A DNA stretch of 64,000 nt, taken from a virus. The DNA lies in IMG/VR virus record IMGVR_UViG_3300010883_000006, positions 1-64,000 of that record; one strand, written 5' to 3'. The first letter of the stretch is position 1. Each line of letters starts with the position of its first letter. Positions 42,852 through 52,963 of this stretch are shown here, piece by piece. The translations under genes were made by a program, and so were the position numbers. The notes under the pieces are model-generated. The model ran no database searches and had not been told where the DNA came from. It was given only the letters and a program-made list of their open reading frames with translations.

Positions 42852-45137
42852 TTATCCTTCTTTTTTTATGTTATAATAACCGTAACCGTAATTTTCTAAA
42901 CCACCTATCGTTTTAACTTCACCTAATCTTTGGTTTGGTGAAAGGACGGATTGCTTACCTCTTTCAATAAATACATCCGATTGTATTTCTGTTGGTTGAC
43001 AAACGTTGATTAATACCTCTTCTTTAGTTAATGGTTCCATACATAACTCAATTGGGCTACCATCTAAAAAATTTGTACCTATTAGTGGGTAGTCAGTTAT
43101 ATATTCACAAGACCCATCATCTATAATTGCGGTTGGGTCGTAGTTAATAGCGTTAGGGTCTGTACAACCATTAGTTGGGTATAGACAACTTCCATCATCA
43201 GAGGTAGCAAATGGGTTATAGTTTAAAGCCATTGGGTCTGTGCATCCTGGACCTGTACCTAGGATATCGTAATCACATACTATCGCACTTGGTACCACTG
43301 GGTCCCCTAAAATAAATGGTGCCCCAGAATCCGTAAATAAGTAGTTACTAGCTAATGGGTCAATACATCCAAAGTCATAAGTACACTGACTTTGGTCATG
43401 CACAGTAACTAAATTAGCTAAATTAAAATTATTTGCGGGGAATCCTGGGTACAATGGGGAAGGCCAAGTACCACCCGCTAATTGTCCACCATCATCCATA
43501 CAACCACTAGTAACATTTAAAGAACAACTTCCATCATCAACTAGTGTTATGTTTGCAACTGGAAAACCTCCAGTACAGTTACCACCATTAACCGAGTTAC
43601 CCCCGTACCCACCTACATCATAAACATCATTAGGGTCAGTACTACACACAGCGTAATTGGTTGGGTCACAACAAAAATAATTGTTATTGCCATTTATAAT
43701 GGCAGCTGGGTCTGTGCATCCATATACCGTCCACTCACAACAAGTTGTATCACCGAAAGAACCAACTGCTGGTTCTACACCTGCACAATCTTGAGTATTT
43801 ATAGGACTAAAATTATTTGCAAAAACATTAGCTATCTGACTTGAGTCCATACACCCAGCATTATTACACACACAAGGTGCGTTTGTAAGGTTCCCTGGTG
43901 AACCAAACACAGGACTAGTTTCGTCACCACCCTCATAAATTTTAGATATGCTACACATAGAACCCTGTAAATTGTTAGTATCAGTAAATGTACCATTTGT
44001 TAAACCACACGCATTAAATATTGCCGTTGTACAACCAGGATTAGTAGAGGTTTGTGGACACGCTCCTGGACTGGAACAAGGTATGGGAGGAATGTTATTA
44101 TCTATAACCATATTTCCTGTAGTAGGGTCAAGCACATACGTATATTGATAACACCTCATACAATCAATATCTGGTTCCCAGTTTGCATTTGCTCCAATAT
44201 CAAATAAACCACCACTACTTACAGACCAAGTACCCTGATTTTGGTTGGGTGTTGGGTTAGTAACAGGGTTGTAGGCTAAATCATTTGGTAGTATATTATT
44301 GGTTGCTGGTTGGTTTAGATAGTTGTCAGACCCAATAAAGTTACCAGCACAATCTAGTGAGGCTCCGGCATTAAAACTTCCAAATTGGGGGTCTGGACAT
44401 CCAAAACTTAGGTAACTACAACAAGCATCATAACCATTTTGACCTCTTGCCGCTGTTAAAGGTCCTTTTCTTCTCCAATAAGGTAACTTAGAAGTAGGAT
44501 GGGTCCTACTATCACTAGTTGTACTGTTTTGAGTATAAGGTATTCCATTCCAAGTACTGGTCCATCCATCAGCGTACACTAATTTAGGACCACTATTTTG
44601 TAATTGTCCACCACTATCTCCAGCTTGTGGTGGTTCACAATCAAAGTTTGCATTTCTATCAAAATTACTCATTTCTTGGTCACCCCCATACCCTAAAGGT
44701 AAACTAGTTAGATAATCACCGTTTGTTTGTATACAATTTACTAAACATGCACCATTAGGTGAACCACCTAAATAGGAATTAGGGTTAGTACATCCCACTT
44801 TCACTTCAAACGCACAATAATGCCATAAGTCTCCCCAACCTCCCCAAATAGAACTACATGCACGAGTATCAGAATAAAAATTACCAGAGGTGTGTTCTTG
44901 ATTACACTGTAAGTCTATAGGACATCCTTTACAAGTACCTTTTAACCCAAATACTGTTTGGAAAGTTCGGTAGTACTCCGACTCTGCCCACGCACCAACA
45001 TTTCCAACTCTACTCATCATGTCACAACACCACGCACCACCATTACTACATGAAGTAAAATCATCAGTCTTACTATTACTCATGCAATCACGGTTATTAA
45101 AACCACAACAACTACCTGCTTCATTCCAATATGCCAT
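42852..45137 (-). CDS. Cys-rich repeat protein with GCTDPxAxNYxPxAxxDDGSC units
   Basis: 761 residues, extremely Cys-, Asn- and Gly-rich. From about residue 110 to 680 a unit of the form GC(T/M/I/P)DP... recurs about nine times, the best copies being GCTDPMALNYNPFATSDDGS and GCTDPNAINYDPTAIIDDGS, each followed by C and an aromatic residue. This unit is a familiar element of secreted and gliding-related proteins of Bacteroidota. The last 80 residues (about 681-761: PLIGTNFLDGSPIEL ... PTEIQSDVFIERGKQSVLSP) are different and probably the attachment domain. It may be a calcium- or disulfide-stabilised fibre. Acquisition from a host is plausible but unproven. Confidence 0.78.
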   Translation of the reverse strand: MAYWNEAGSCCGFNNRDCMSNSKTDDFTSCSNGGAWCCDMMSRVGNVGAWAESEYYRTFQTVFGLKGTCKGCPIDLQCNQEHTSGNFYSDTRACSSIWGGWGDLWHYCAFEVKVGCTNPNSYLGGSPNGACLVNCIQTNGDYLTSLPLGYGGDQEMSNFDRNANFDCEPPQAGDSGGQLQNSGPKLVYADGWTSTWNGIPYTQNSTTSDSRTHPTSKLPYWRRKGPLTAARGQNGYDACCSYLSFGCPDPQFGSFNAGASLDCAGNFIGSDNYLNQPATNNILPNDLAYNPVTNPTPNQNQGTWSVSSGGLFDIGANANWEPDIDCMRCYQYTYVLDPTTGNMVIDNNIPPIPCSSPGACPQTSTNPGCTTAIFNACGLTNGTFTDTNNLQGSMCSISKIYEGGDETSPVFGSPGNLTNAPCVCNNAGCMDSSQIANVFANNFSPINTQDCAGVEPAVGSFGDTTCCEWTVYGCTDPAAIINGNNNYFCCDPTNYAVCSTDPNDVYDVGGYGGNSVNGGNCTGGFPVANITLVDDGSCSLNVTSGCMDDGGQLAGGTWPSPLYPGFPANNFNLANLVTVHDQSQCTYDFGCIDPLASNYLFTDSGAPFILGDPVVPSAIVCDYDILGTGPGCTDPMALNYNPFATSDDGSCLYPTNGCTDPNAINYDPTAIIDDGSCEYITDYPLIGTNFLDGSPIELCMEPLTKEEVLINVCQPTEIQSDVFIERGKQSVLSPNQRLGEVKTIGGLENYGYGYYNIKKEG

Positions 45138-45161
45138 TTTGTTTTATTTTAAAGTATTTGT

Positions 45162-46802
45162 TTATAGTTCTTTCCATACCGTTACGTATCCGTTATACTC
45201 TGTTCCTGTTTTTATTTTCCAATCTTGTGGGTTAAATCCTGGTGGTGTCGCTAAACACAAACCATAAGGTTCATTTAAGTCATTTATATAGTTTAGTTGT
45301 ATTTCTCCAGAATAGTACCTTAAATCTATATTATTTGAATTTTCATATGTTTTATTTAATGTACCGTAAGTACTTTTTCCATCATAACGATAAAGTGCGT
45401 TTTGGTACGAAACCACGTCCGTAGTTGAGTATCCCACTCTTGCTGAATACATAGAATAATTATAGTTTTTGTTATTTGTCTCACCTAACCTCAAGTACAA
45501 CCCACCACAATAAGCTTGACATTCTGCCTCAGTACAAAACGATGGACTACTCTGGTTACTGGTAACGTAAGTTTCTGGTTCTGTACCTACTGGAACCATA
45601 TATGTTTGTAAATTTGTAAGATTTCCTGAATTAGCCGGGTAATTACCCTCACCACTATCCAAATAGTCTTGTATTGTCCTACAGTCTACCCCCTGATGAC
45701 ATATGTAGTACTCTAGTTGTGGGTTTTCGTCACTGTTACAACCACTCGGTGAATTATTGGATGGTACGTCAGTACAACATTCATAATCTACATTATCAGC
45801 ATTTAAACCAAAACTCATTGATTCGAAATAAGTAGAACCTCCACCATAATCAATATAATTTATATAGTTAATCGTATATGCGGTATATTGGTCATTGACC
45901 TCAGTTACTGTCCCAATAGAATTATCTGGTAAAGATATCTGACTACCAATAGGTGGTAAGTAATTAACACCATATTGAGCAAATAACTGCAATTGACTTG
46001 ATTCACTATATCCTGTAACTGGGAATGGTGTGTCAACATACCTTAACGATAAGTGGTCATACACATCTGGGTTACTATCTCCACTAAAAATGTAGTCTTG
46101 TTGGATATAGTCACAACCTATGGGGTCACCCATATTTGGGGGTGCGAATGTTATGGAACCAAATACGTTAGGTATTATTGGATTTTCATAATAAGGTGTT
46201 TTAATTACCTTTTTCATCCTAGTAGTTCCCCAAGGATTTGTTTGACTTAAAGTTACGGTGTTACCTGTTATGTTTGTAGTTAAGTAATTATGGCACACAT
46301 TTGTTTGTGATGAATTAAGGTAGTCTGGTGGTGAACCATCACCCCAATCAAGTTTGTAGTCTGAAAAAGTTAGGAATCTTTTTAATTCTATTTCTGAAGT
46401 ATTAAAAACACATATGGTTTGATTGTACCCAGTATAAACAAAATTATTTATTACGTCTCTTTGCATAATTAAACCATCCCATGGTGTATAAACACCTATA
46501 TCGTTAAAATCTTGTGTAAGTAAGATTGGTAACGTATACCCGGTTAAACATGGTGGTGGTGGTGGTAGCTCATTAAAAGGTGTTAAGGTACTACTCCATT
46601 TTTTACACCAAAAATCTTCTTTAATTGGTGCTTTCCAATAGTTACAAAAACCAGCATTATTAAAATAACAATTAGTACAATTTTGTGTTAAAGGGGCACC
46701 TCCTTGGTTTTGGTGGACATACCCATTAGGTAATGTAGGAGGTATAATTTCTTTACCTCCAGGGTAGAATTTTCTTCTTATTTTAAAATTATATTTTTCC
46801 AT
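45162..46802 (-). CDS. Tail-region protein with N-terminal four-Cys motif and PKD-like domain (546 aa)
   Basis: Residues 41-68 hold NCTNCYFNNAGFCNYWKAPI followed by KEDFWCKKW: four cysteines (42, 45, 53, 66) with a C-x2-C-x7-C-x12-C spacing, resembling HiPIP-type or zinc-binding motifs. Residues about 149-172 (LDWGDGSPPDYLNS ... CHNY) are PKD-like. The C-terminal half is beta-rich, with CTEAECQAYCGGLYL. It abuts its upstream neighbour by one shared base (46802). A structural protein with a bound metal is possible; a redox role is not demonstrated. Confidence 0.72.
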   Translation of the reverse strand: MEKYNFKIRRKFYPGGKEIIPPTLPNGYVHQNQGGAPLTQNCTNCYFNNAGFCNYWKAPIKEDFWCKKWSSTLTPFNELPPPPPCLTGYTLPILLTQDFNDIGVYTPWDGLIMQRDVINNFVYTGYNQTICVFNTSEIELKRFLTFSDYKLDWGDGSPPDYLNSSQTNVCHNYLTTNITGNTVTLSQTNPWGTTRMKKVIKTPYYENPIIPNVFGSITFAPPNMGDPIGCDYIQQDYIFSGDSNPDVYDHLSLRYVDTPFPVTGYSESSQLQLFAQYGVNYLPPIGSQISLPDNSIGTVTEVNDQYTAYTINYINYIDYGGGSTYFESMSFGLNADNVDYECCTDVPSNNSPSGCNSDENPQLEYYICHQGVDCRTIQDYLDSGEGNYPANSGNLTNLQTYMVPVGTEPETYVTSNQSSPSFCTEAECQAYCGGLYLRLGETNNKNYNYSMYSARVGYSTTDVVSYQNALYRYDGKSTYGTLNKTYENSNNIDLRYYSGEIQLNYINDLNEPYGLCLATPPGFNPQDWKIKTGTEYNGYVTVWKEL

Positions 46803-47788
46803 TATATATTATTATATTCATAGAACATTATTTCATTAGTCTCGTCCAATCCAACTCTAACACCTGAGTTATAATCATATACCTTATATGTGTAATTAAT
46901 TTTTTCTAACTCTACTCTATAGTATAATCTTTTCTCTCTATCAAAATTATATTCGTTAGGTAGTGTGGGTGGTGGTGTATTAATCATTCTATGTACCTTA
47001 CCCGTTCTACCATTGTAAAATTTACAAGACATAAAAAAAGTATTAATATTTAAAAATGTATTTTCTTTTAACCAATAAATGAAATAACCATCATTGTTGT
47101 CTAACATATCTAAATTAAATTTAGGTATTTGTATGAATTTTTCCCCATTTGGCCTACAATTATATATCCCATCCAATACCCCATCACAATTTAAATCAAA
47201 CGTAGGTCTACTTATTTTAACCCCATTTATAGGGTTAAGAATTATAGACAAATATAGTTTTTGGGTGTCCCTATTAACGGTATCATAAAAATCTAATTTA
47301 AAAAAACTTTTAACAAAATCTTTATTACTTTTATATAGTTCTGCTGGTGTATAATCCATAAAATCATAACCGTAATTAGTGTCGTCATATACTGGGGTTG
47401 TAATAGGCCAGTTTTCTGGTATACATGGTGCTACATCAGACATTCCACTTCCAGTTGGGGATGGCACTCCAATCCCTGTTGGGTAATTTAATATGTTGTT
47501 ACTCCAAATTACATTGTTAGGGTCTGTTTTATCCGCAAATACAAAATTATAGAATATGTTTGGGCTTGGGTCGTCGCATCCAACAAGATTATCGTCACCC
47601 AAACAATCACCATGACGATATTGTGTAGCCTCAAAATCTTTTGTTATATTAACTAGTTGAGCTACTTTTTCGTGCTCATATTCGTTAATTAGGTCTCCCC
47701 TTCCAGTCTCATCAAAACTAGTTTGGATAGGCACAATTATATTCCTATCTTTATCACTTATCTTTAGTCTTATCTTATTCACAGCCAT
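46802..47788 (-). CDS. Baseplate-region structural protein (328 aa)
   Basis: A soluble, mixed alpha/beta protein (MAVNKIRLKISDKDRNIIVP ... VRVGLDETNEIMFYEYNNI) with several aromatic residues and a cysteine pair near DLVGCDDPSPNIF. Ends overlap both neighbours (one base at 46802, 14 bases at 47775). It follows the 559-residue protein in the T4-like gene order (gp25, gp6, large, medium, medium), so it may be a wedge or peripheral baseplate component. No family is recognised by motif. Confidence 0.65.
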   Translation of the reverse strand: MAVNKIRLKISDKDRNIIVPIQTSFDETGRGDLINEYEHEKVAQLVNITKDFEATQYRHGDCLGDDNLVGCDDPSPNIFYNFVFADKTDPNNVIWSNNILNYPTGIGVPSPTGSGMSDVAPCIPENWPITTPVYDDTNYGYDFMDYTPAELYKSNKDFVKSFFKLDFYDTVNRDTQKLYLSIILNPINGVKISRPTFDLNCDGVLDGIYNCRPNGEKFIQIPKFNLDMLDNNDGYFIYWLKENTFLNINTFFMSCKFYNGRTGKVHRMINTPPPTLPNEYNFDREKRLYYRVELEKINYTYKVYDYNSGVRVGLDETNEIMFYEYNNI

Positions 47789-49454
47789 CTACCACCATAT
47801 TTTCTATTGTCGAGTCTGAACTCGTTATAGCACTTAAAGGAATTCCGTCAGCTAGTACTTGTCTTTGTAGGACAAAAGTAATGTCTTTTTTAGGGTAGTG
47901 TGCGTTATTTAAAAACGGATAGTCTACCCCAACACCACCCTCTATAAAACCAATTTCATATAAATCCCTCCATTTCCAAGTTTTTTCGTCTGTAAAATAT
48001 GTAGAGTAATCCGGTACATCAACTACTTTATCTGGGTCTCCACTTTCTATGTAATTAGAAAATGACCTTATCTCCACTTCGTAATGTGGGGTGTACTGGA
48101 AACCTAAAGAATTTGAATTAAAAACCAGTGGGTTAAAATTCATGTGATGACGAATTTCACTAATCGTTCTTTCTTTTAATTCACTTTTATTGTACTCAGT
48201 AAAATTACCTCTTAATTTGTCTCCTGGTTTTAGTGGTATTCCACTTGTTAAATTATTTCCGAATAGTTGACTTATAGGCCCTGAAGGTTGTGGGTCTGTA
48301 ACAGTGTTTGTAGATAGTGAAGAATCAACAAAATCATATGGGAAATTCCAATCCCACCCATATTTTGGTGGGTAATCAAAATAACCTTTATTATTCCTTA
48401 AAAATACAGTTACATATAGTTTTGATAGAGGTCTTTGTAAGTAATCTTTGTATTGATTTACTTTAACATCTTTAGTGAAAGTGTAGACATATTGTGAGTA
48501 CGCATTTTTAGTTGAGGTTCTTTCAATGTAGTCTGGTGTGTTAGGTGCCTCTTCTAATTGTGAAACTTCATTAAAAACCCCTTCAGCAAACCCGCATTTG
48601 GTCATAACGTTATCATCTATTCTTGTAATAATTTCATTTTGTACCACAAAGTAAGTAGATATTGCATCTATATTATTTAACGCAGTTTGTCTTCTCAACG
48701 TACCTAAACTTCCTTCTGTAATTGGGTTTAGTACCGTCGCTGGAACAACTATACTAACCACATTTTTATCTGACCCCCTTGTACCATCACCTAAACTATA
48801 AACTGGAAACACCACACTATTATTAGGAAAATTATATATTGGATTTTTGATGTTTACTTGGATATACTCTCCTTTACTTATTCCGTGGTCTACAGGACAA
48901 TGAAGTTCTATTAAGTCTCTTCCGTTTACGTTTGTATTTTTAATAACAAAAGGGATTCCGTCGGAGGCCATAAAATTCATAGATATCCCACCATTTTCTG
49001 GTTGGAAGTACATCGGTTGGTTTTCTACACATTTTGATGGGTAACTTATATACACACCCCAATTAGTGGTGTGGGCAACACTTTCATCAACATCGTTTCT
49101 AATAAAATCAAATTCTTTTATCTGTGGGTACCCTACCCACCCTGTGACTGGACTAGCTGGTTCTCCGTTGGCACCTCTTAAATAAAATAAATCAAAAAAT
49201 AATGTTGAAGCGTTTGGGGGAGCAGTTCCAAAATAAGGGTTGTCTAATAGGGGTTCTATTTTACCATACACCCGATAAACATCTGAATCTTGCCTTTCTT
49301 TATTAAACCTTACTGCAATATCTAAAGGTACTGACCTATCACCCTCAATCAATGGTACCTGTGTAGATTCTAAAGTAATTTGTAAGGTATTATCATTATC
49401 TGAATTACCTTTAAATTGTTTACTACCTGGTATGATTTTTATGTTATTACTCAT
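47775..49454 (-). CDS. Baseplate-region structural protein (559 aa)
   Basis: The frame starts MSNNIKIIPGSKQFKGNSDN and continues as a beta-rich soluble protein with a gp8/gp10-like position. Notable pieces are GEYIQVNIKNPIYNFPN and VVSIVVPATVLNPITEGSLG. No membrane span, few cysteines. It overlaps the large upstream gene by eight bases and the downstream gene by 14. In T4 the gene after gp7 is gp8, a wedge protein, so this is a positional candidate for that role; sequence similarity to gp8 is not evident to me. Confidence 0.65.
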   Translation of the reverse strand: MSNNIKIIPGSKQFKGNSDNDNTLQITLESTQVPLIEGDRSVPLDIAVRFNKERQDSDVYRVYGKIEPLLDNPYFGTAPPNASTLFFDLFYLRGANGEPASPVTGWVGYPQIKEFDFIRNDVDESVAHTTNWGVYISYPSKCVENQPMYFQPENGGISMNFMASDGIPFVIKNTNVNGRDLIELHCPVDHGISKGEYIQVNIKNPIYNFPNNSVVFPVYSLGDGTRGSDKNVVSIVVPATVLNPITEGSLGTLRRQTALNNIDAISTYFVVQNEIITRIDDNVMTKCGFAEGVFNEVSQLEEAPNTPDYIERTSTKNAYSQYVYTFTKDVKVNQYKDYLQRPLSKLYVTVFLRNNKGYFDYPPKYGWDWNFPYDFVDSSLSTNTVTDPQPSGPISQLFGNNLTSGIPLKPGDKLRGNFTEYNKSELKERTISEIRHHMNFNPLVFNSNSLGFQYTPHYEVEIRSFSNYIESGDPDKVVDVPDYSTYFTDEKTWKWRDLYEIGFIEGGVGVDYPFLNNAHYPKKDITFVLQRQVLADGIPLSAITSSDSTIENMVVDGCE

Positions 49455-52400
49455 TACTTGCAGTTATATATTTGTTTAGGAAGATGTCATACGCTGTAGC
49501 CCCTTGTCTTAGACCAAAATAAAAGTACTGATGAGTACCTAATTTTATAATAGCAGTTGGATTTGGTGCTAAAACTGTTCCACTGTTATCTACAGTGTTA
49601 AGACCATTAGAGAAAACGTAACTCCCACTTGGTGTTTGAGGTACGGCTGTACTCCAATATACTGGTGCGGAAAGTGGGGATTGTAAACCATTATTTAATG
49701 GTCCTTGTGTTATAGTCCCTTGTTGATTACCTGTGGTTAGAATAGTTGGGAAAGGTCCTCCAGCGGACCAATCACTACTCCATGCACCATAAGGTAATGC
49801 CCCTTGTTTAACCCAAGGGTAATAAGCTTTGATTTGGGTTTGGTCAATACCTAAGTTACCACCTTGTAGACAATTTATCAGTTCCCCATCATTAACCACC
49901 AAATTTAGTGGTGTAGATACTGGGGTTACTAAACCAGAAAAAGTGGGTAGGCTGCTGTTGTACCTAGGGCTAGTAGGTGAAGGGAGATAAGGTTCTACAC
50001 CTAGTTGGTTGTTAGTTGCGATTACCACACTCATGTCACCATCTAATAACCTTGCTGGTCTTGCTCTAAAATACCCCATATTTGCTACATCAGGTGAACC
50101 CCACCTTCTGTTACCAGCATTAAATACCCAAGCTTTAGATGGGTCCCCATCCGCACCAAAAAACTTATTAATACCAGACCAAATAAAATTAGTGAAATTT
50201 TGTATTACTATTTTTTGTTCTATTAACCCACCCAAAACATATTCAGCTTTTTGATAACTGGAAGGTCGTAATTTATTTACAAAATAACAATCCTCTAACT
50301 TTTCATTACATAATTGGTTTGTACATTCATCTAGTGGGCCTAATTCAGTTATTGTTGTTGGGAAATTTATTCCTTGGTGGTCTCCAGATGATGCTCCATC
50401 ACCTGGTACTGATGGATTAGTAAGTTGAAATCCGGTACCTTCGGCAAATGGAGTACTTCTATAATAGAAAAACACATTACCTGACGGTGTTCCATCTTCT
50501 TCCAGTTCCACATGTCTATGGGTAGTTAAATCACAATAATCATCATTAGCACCACTAGGGTCCTTAACTCTTTGAAATTTAAAATGGTACAGGTTTCCGT
50601 TTATCCAGGAATTACTAAATTTCATATTAAATACTCCCTGGCACATACCATTATATATATTTTTCAGTACTCTCCATTGATTTAGAGTTACAAACATTTT
50701 CCATAGGTTGTCTATTATCAAACCAAATTCTACCGTTGCTAGTACACCGGCGGCTATATTAAGAGCAATAGTACCACCCCAAGGTACCCATGTAAACACA
50801 CCAATAGCAGCTATAGAAACGTAAAAAATAATCCAAACACCGTTTCTAAATTGTAATTTATAACAACCACGTGGCATATCATTATTTTTACCCCGCCAAT
50901 AATATGCGTTATCATTAAAACCACCCATAGAACAAAGTGGTACAGTGTCCGGGGAATCACTAGTATCCTCAGTTATTTTATTATCATCACCAGTAAATAA
51001 AGTTATTATGGGTATTTTAAATTCGAATTGGTCTTCTTCACAAGTACAAGGTTCACAATCTGGATACCTAATTAATTTTAACATTATTTTAAAGTTATTA
51101 ATTAACACATAAAATAATGGTGAATAAAAGAATATTATCATAATCGTTAAGGCAATAGCTGTAGCTAACCATGCTGCTAAGAATGATGCTCCCATGGCCG
51201 CAGCAATAACAGCATCCCATAACACCGGAACAATTGCAAATGCAGAAACAGACCAGGTAGAAGCGTTTGCACCTTGTAGACCCATATTGTACGCGTTCAT
51301 TAACATAGATAACGCATTAAACGCAACCAAAATACATGTTAACATTAAACTAATTTGGGTTATGATTAATTGTGCCTGAGTTATTCCAAATAAAAATGAC
51401 CCACCCCTAAAAACATCATTGGCTGGGTATTCTTTAGTAACGTCAGTACATCTATTTTCTGTAGGTGGATTAATCCCTTTAATTCCGATAAATCTCCATC
51501 TATTGTTTGCTCTTTTATTAGTCCCTGTAGAAGATACTGATGCGGTTTTTCTATAATTGTCAATAAAAGACGAAACTGTATATACTCTGTTTGGCCTAAA
51601 CTCATAAAAATAGTCCTCGGCATTAAATGCTGGTGTACTGTAATGGGGATTTGGTCCTGCCATTGGGTAGTCTTTGTAACTTGTACTAAAGGAATATGAG
51701 TTATTAAAATCAGGAGCTGTTGTGTACTCTCTTAAGTTTGGGACTAGGAAACTACCGTTTCTAATAGTAGAACCTTTATTGTCAAAACCAATTCTAAATC
51801 TATATTTTGCTCTTGTAGGTATCCCAAAGTTTGGGTTATCTGAAATAACTTGTACTCCGTATTCATTTGTAACTAAAAAGTCTAGGTTCATTGGTAGTTG
51901 TGTTACCCAAGCACCATTACCGTCTATAACTTTTCCACCGTTTTTTAGAGAAAATTTTTCTAGTTTCGGTGAGCAACCATCATCTTCAATTTCTATAGTT
52001 TCTCTAATTGTCTCGATTAAACCTGTACCTGTGGTTAAATTACATAGATTACCCATGTATTTACCAGGTAAACACTGACCATCGATATAGTTAGAGTCAT
52101 CATCTGTTATTATAGAACCCATAAATGTAGAGGATGGAACAATCTCTACCGCAGAGTCACGTAAATCAAAATCTACACGTGTGATTCCAACATTACATAA
52201 ATCATCATCACCCCAAAATGGTACCACCTCTAACGTTTTATTTTGTAAAATAATTTGTGGTAATGAATCTAAATTTTCTGAAGATTTAAATTCTAAAGCA
52301 CTAACAAATTCTTCTATTGGTTTTCCTTGATTGATAAAATCGTAAGGATGCATAGAGTAACAACCGATATCACTAACGTCCACTGAAGAGTGAATTGTTT

Positions 52401-52887
52401 GATTCCCTAATGGTACCCCCCAAATCATAAAATCACCACTTTCATTAGTTTTAGTGGTATATTTATAATACTTTTTATATACTTCTAGTAGGGTTGGGTT
52501 GTTTAATACTTCGTGAGGTAGTGGAAAGGTTCCCGTTGGTGTGTGGTTACAACTTTGTTTATCCTTAGGTAAAAGATTATATTTGTAACCTTCATCATCT
52601 TTATCTGTAACTTCTTTATAAGGGTAAAAGTCTCTAATGACTTCATCTTGTTCATCTTCTTCCGTTAAGGGTATAAAGATAGATACTTTTGCATTTGGCA
52701 CACCAAAACCTCCGTTTGCAAGTACTCTACCCACAACAACACCGTAGTCACCACACATTCGTGAGTACACGTCATCTTGTGTCATTTTTAAACTCAATAC
52801 CTCTAATAAGTCAAAATCTTGCTCTAACTTTAAGTGGATATTTTGTTCTTTTCCCGGCTGTGTTCTTATTCTTATAGATTTTGGCAT
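49447..52887 (-). CDS. Large baseplate-region protein with internal membrane-spanning segments (1146 aa), gp7 position
   Basis: The gene directly follows gp6, the place of gp7 in T4. Residues 1-30 are charged (MPKSIRIRTQPGKEQNIHLK); residues about 50-165 look like a carboxypeptidase-regulatory (Ig-like) domain (GRVLANGGFGVPNAKVSIFI). Unusually, residues about 496-604 contain several strong hydrophobic spans (QISLMLTCILVAFNALSMLM, VPVLWDAVIAAAMGASFLAA, IALTIMIIFFYSPLFYVLIN), and another pair lies at 676-732. CEPCTCEEDQ follows the first cluster. Such spans are expected in membrane-penetrating or DNA-ejection proteins, not in wedge proteins. An ATATTTATA element and a good ribosome-binding site (AGGAG) precede the start. 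Confidence 0.75.
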   Translation of the reverse strand: MPKSIRIRTQPGKEQNIHLKLEQDFDLLEVLSLKMTQDDVYSRMCGDYGVVVGRVLANGGFGVPNAKVSIFIPLTEEDEQDEVIRDFYPYKEVTDKDDEGYKYNLLPKDKQSCNHTPTGTFPLPHEVLNNPTLLEVYKKYYKYTTKTNESGDFMIWGVPLGNQTIHSSVDVSDIGCYSMHPYDFINQGKPIEEFVSALEFKSSENLDSLPQIILQNKTLEVVPFWGDDDLCNVGITRVDFDLRDSAVEIVPSSTFMGSIITDDDSNYIDGQCLPGKYMGNLCNLTTGTGLIETIRETIEIEDDGCSPKLEKFSLKNGGKVIDGNGAWVTQLPMNLDFLVTNEYGVQVISDNPNFGIPTRAKYRFRIGFDNKGSTIRNGSFLVPNLREYTTAPDFNNSYSFSTSYKDYPMAGPNPHYSTPAFNAEDYFYEFRPNRVYTVSSFIDNYRKTASVSSTGTNKRANNRWRFIGIKGINPPTENRCTDVTKEYPANDVFRGGSFLFGITQAQLIITQISLMLTCILVAFNALSMLMNAYNMGLQGANASTWSVSAFAIVPVLWDAVIAAAMGASFLAAWLATAIALTIMIIFFYSPLFYVLINNFKIMLKLIRYPDCEPCTCEEDQFEFKIPIITLFTGDDNKITEDTSDSPDTVPLCSMGGFNDNAYYWRGKNNDMPRGCYKLQFRNGVWIIFYVSIAAIGVFTWVPWGGTIALNIAAGVLATVEFGLIIDNLWKMFVTLNQWRVLKNIYNGMCQGVFNMKFSNSWINGNLYHFKFQRVKDPSGANDDYCDLTTHRHVELEEDGTPSGNVFFYYRSTPFAEGTGFQLTNPSVPGDGASSGDHQGINFPTTITELGPLDECTNQLCNEKLEDCYFVNKLRPSSYQKAEYVLGGLIEQKIVIQNFTNFIWSGINKFFGADGDPSKAWVFNAGNRRWGSPDVANMGYFRARPARLLDGDMSVVIATNNQLGVEPYLPSPTSPRYNSSLPTFSGLVTPVSTPLNLVVNDGELINCLQGGNLGIDQTQIKAYYPWVKQGALPYGAWSSDWSAGGPFPTILTTGNQQGTITQGPLNNGLQSPLSAPVYWSTAVPQTPSGSYVFSNGLNTVDNSGTVLAPNPTAIIKLGTHQYFYFGLRQGATAYDIFLNKYITASNE

Positions 52888-52903
52888 TTCTCTCCTTTTA
52901 AAT

Positions 52904-52914
52904 TATAAATATTT
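52904..52914 (-). promoter_or_regulatory. ATATTTATA element before the gp7-position gene
   Basis: Minus-strand AAATATTTATAA 16 bases before ATG 52887; the same element occurs before several other genes. It is followed by an AGGAG ribosome-binding sequence. Confidence 0.5.
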
Positions 52915-52963
52915 AGGGTATTAAAACCAAAAATATCCAAAAAGTAATTTATGTAAATAAAAA

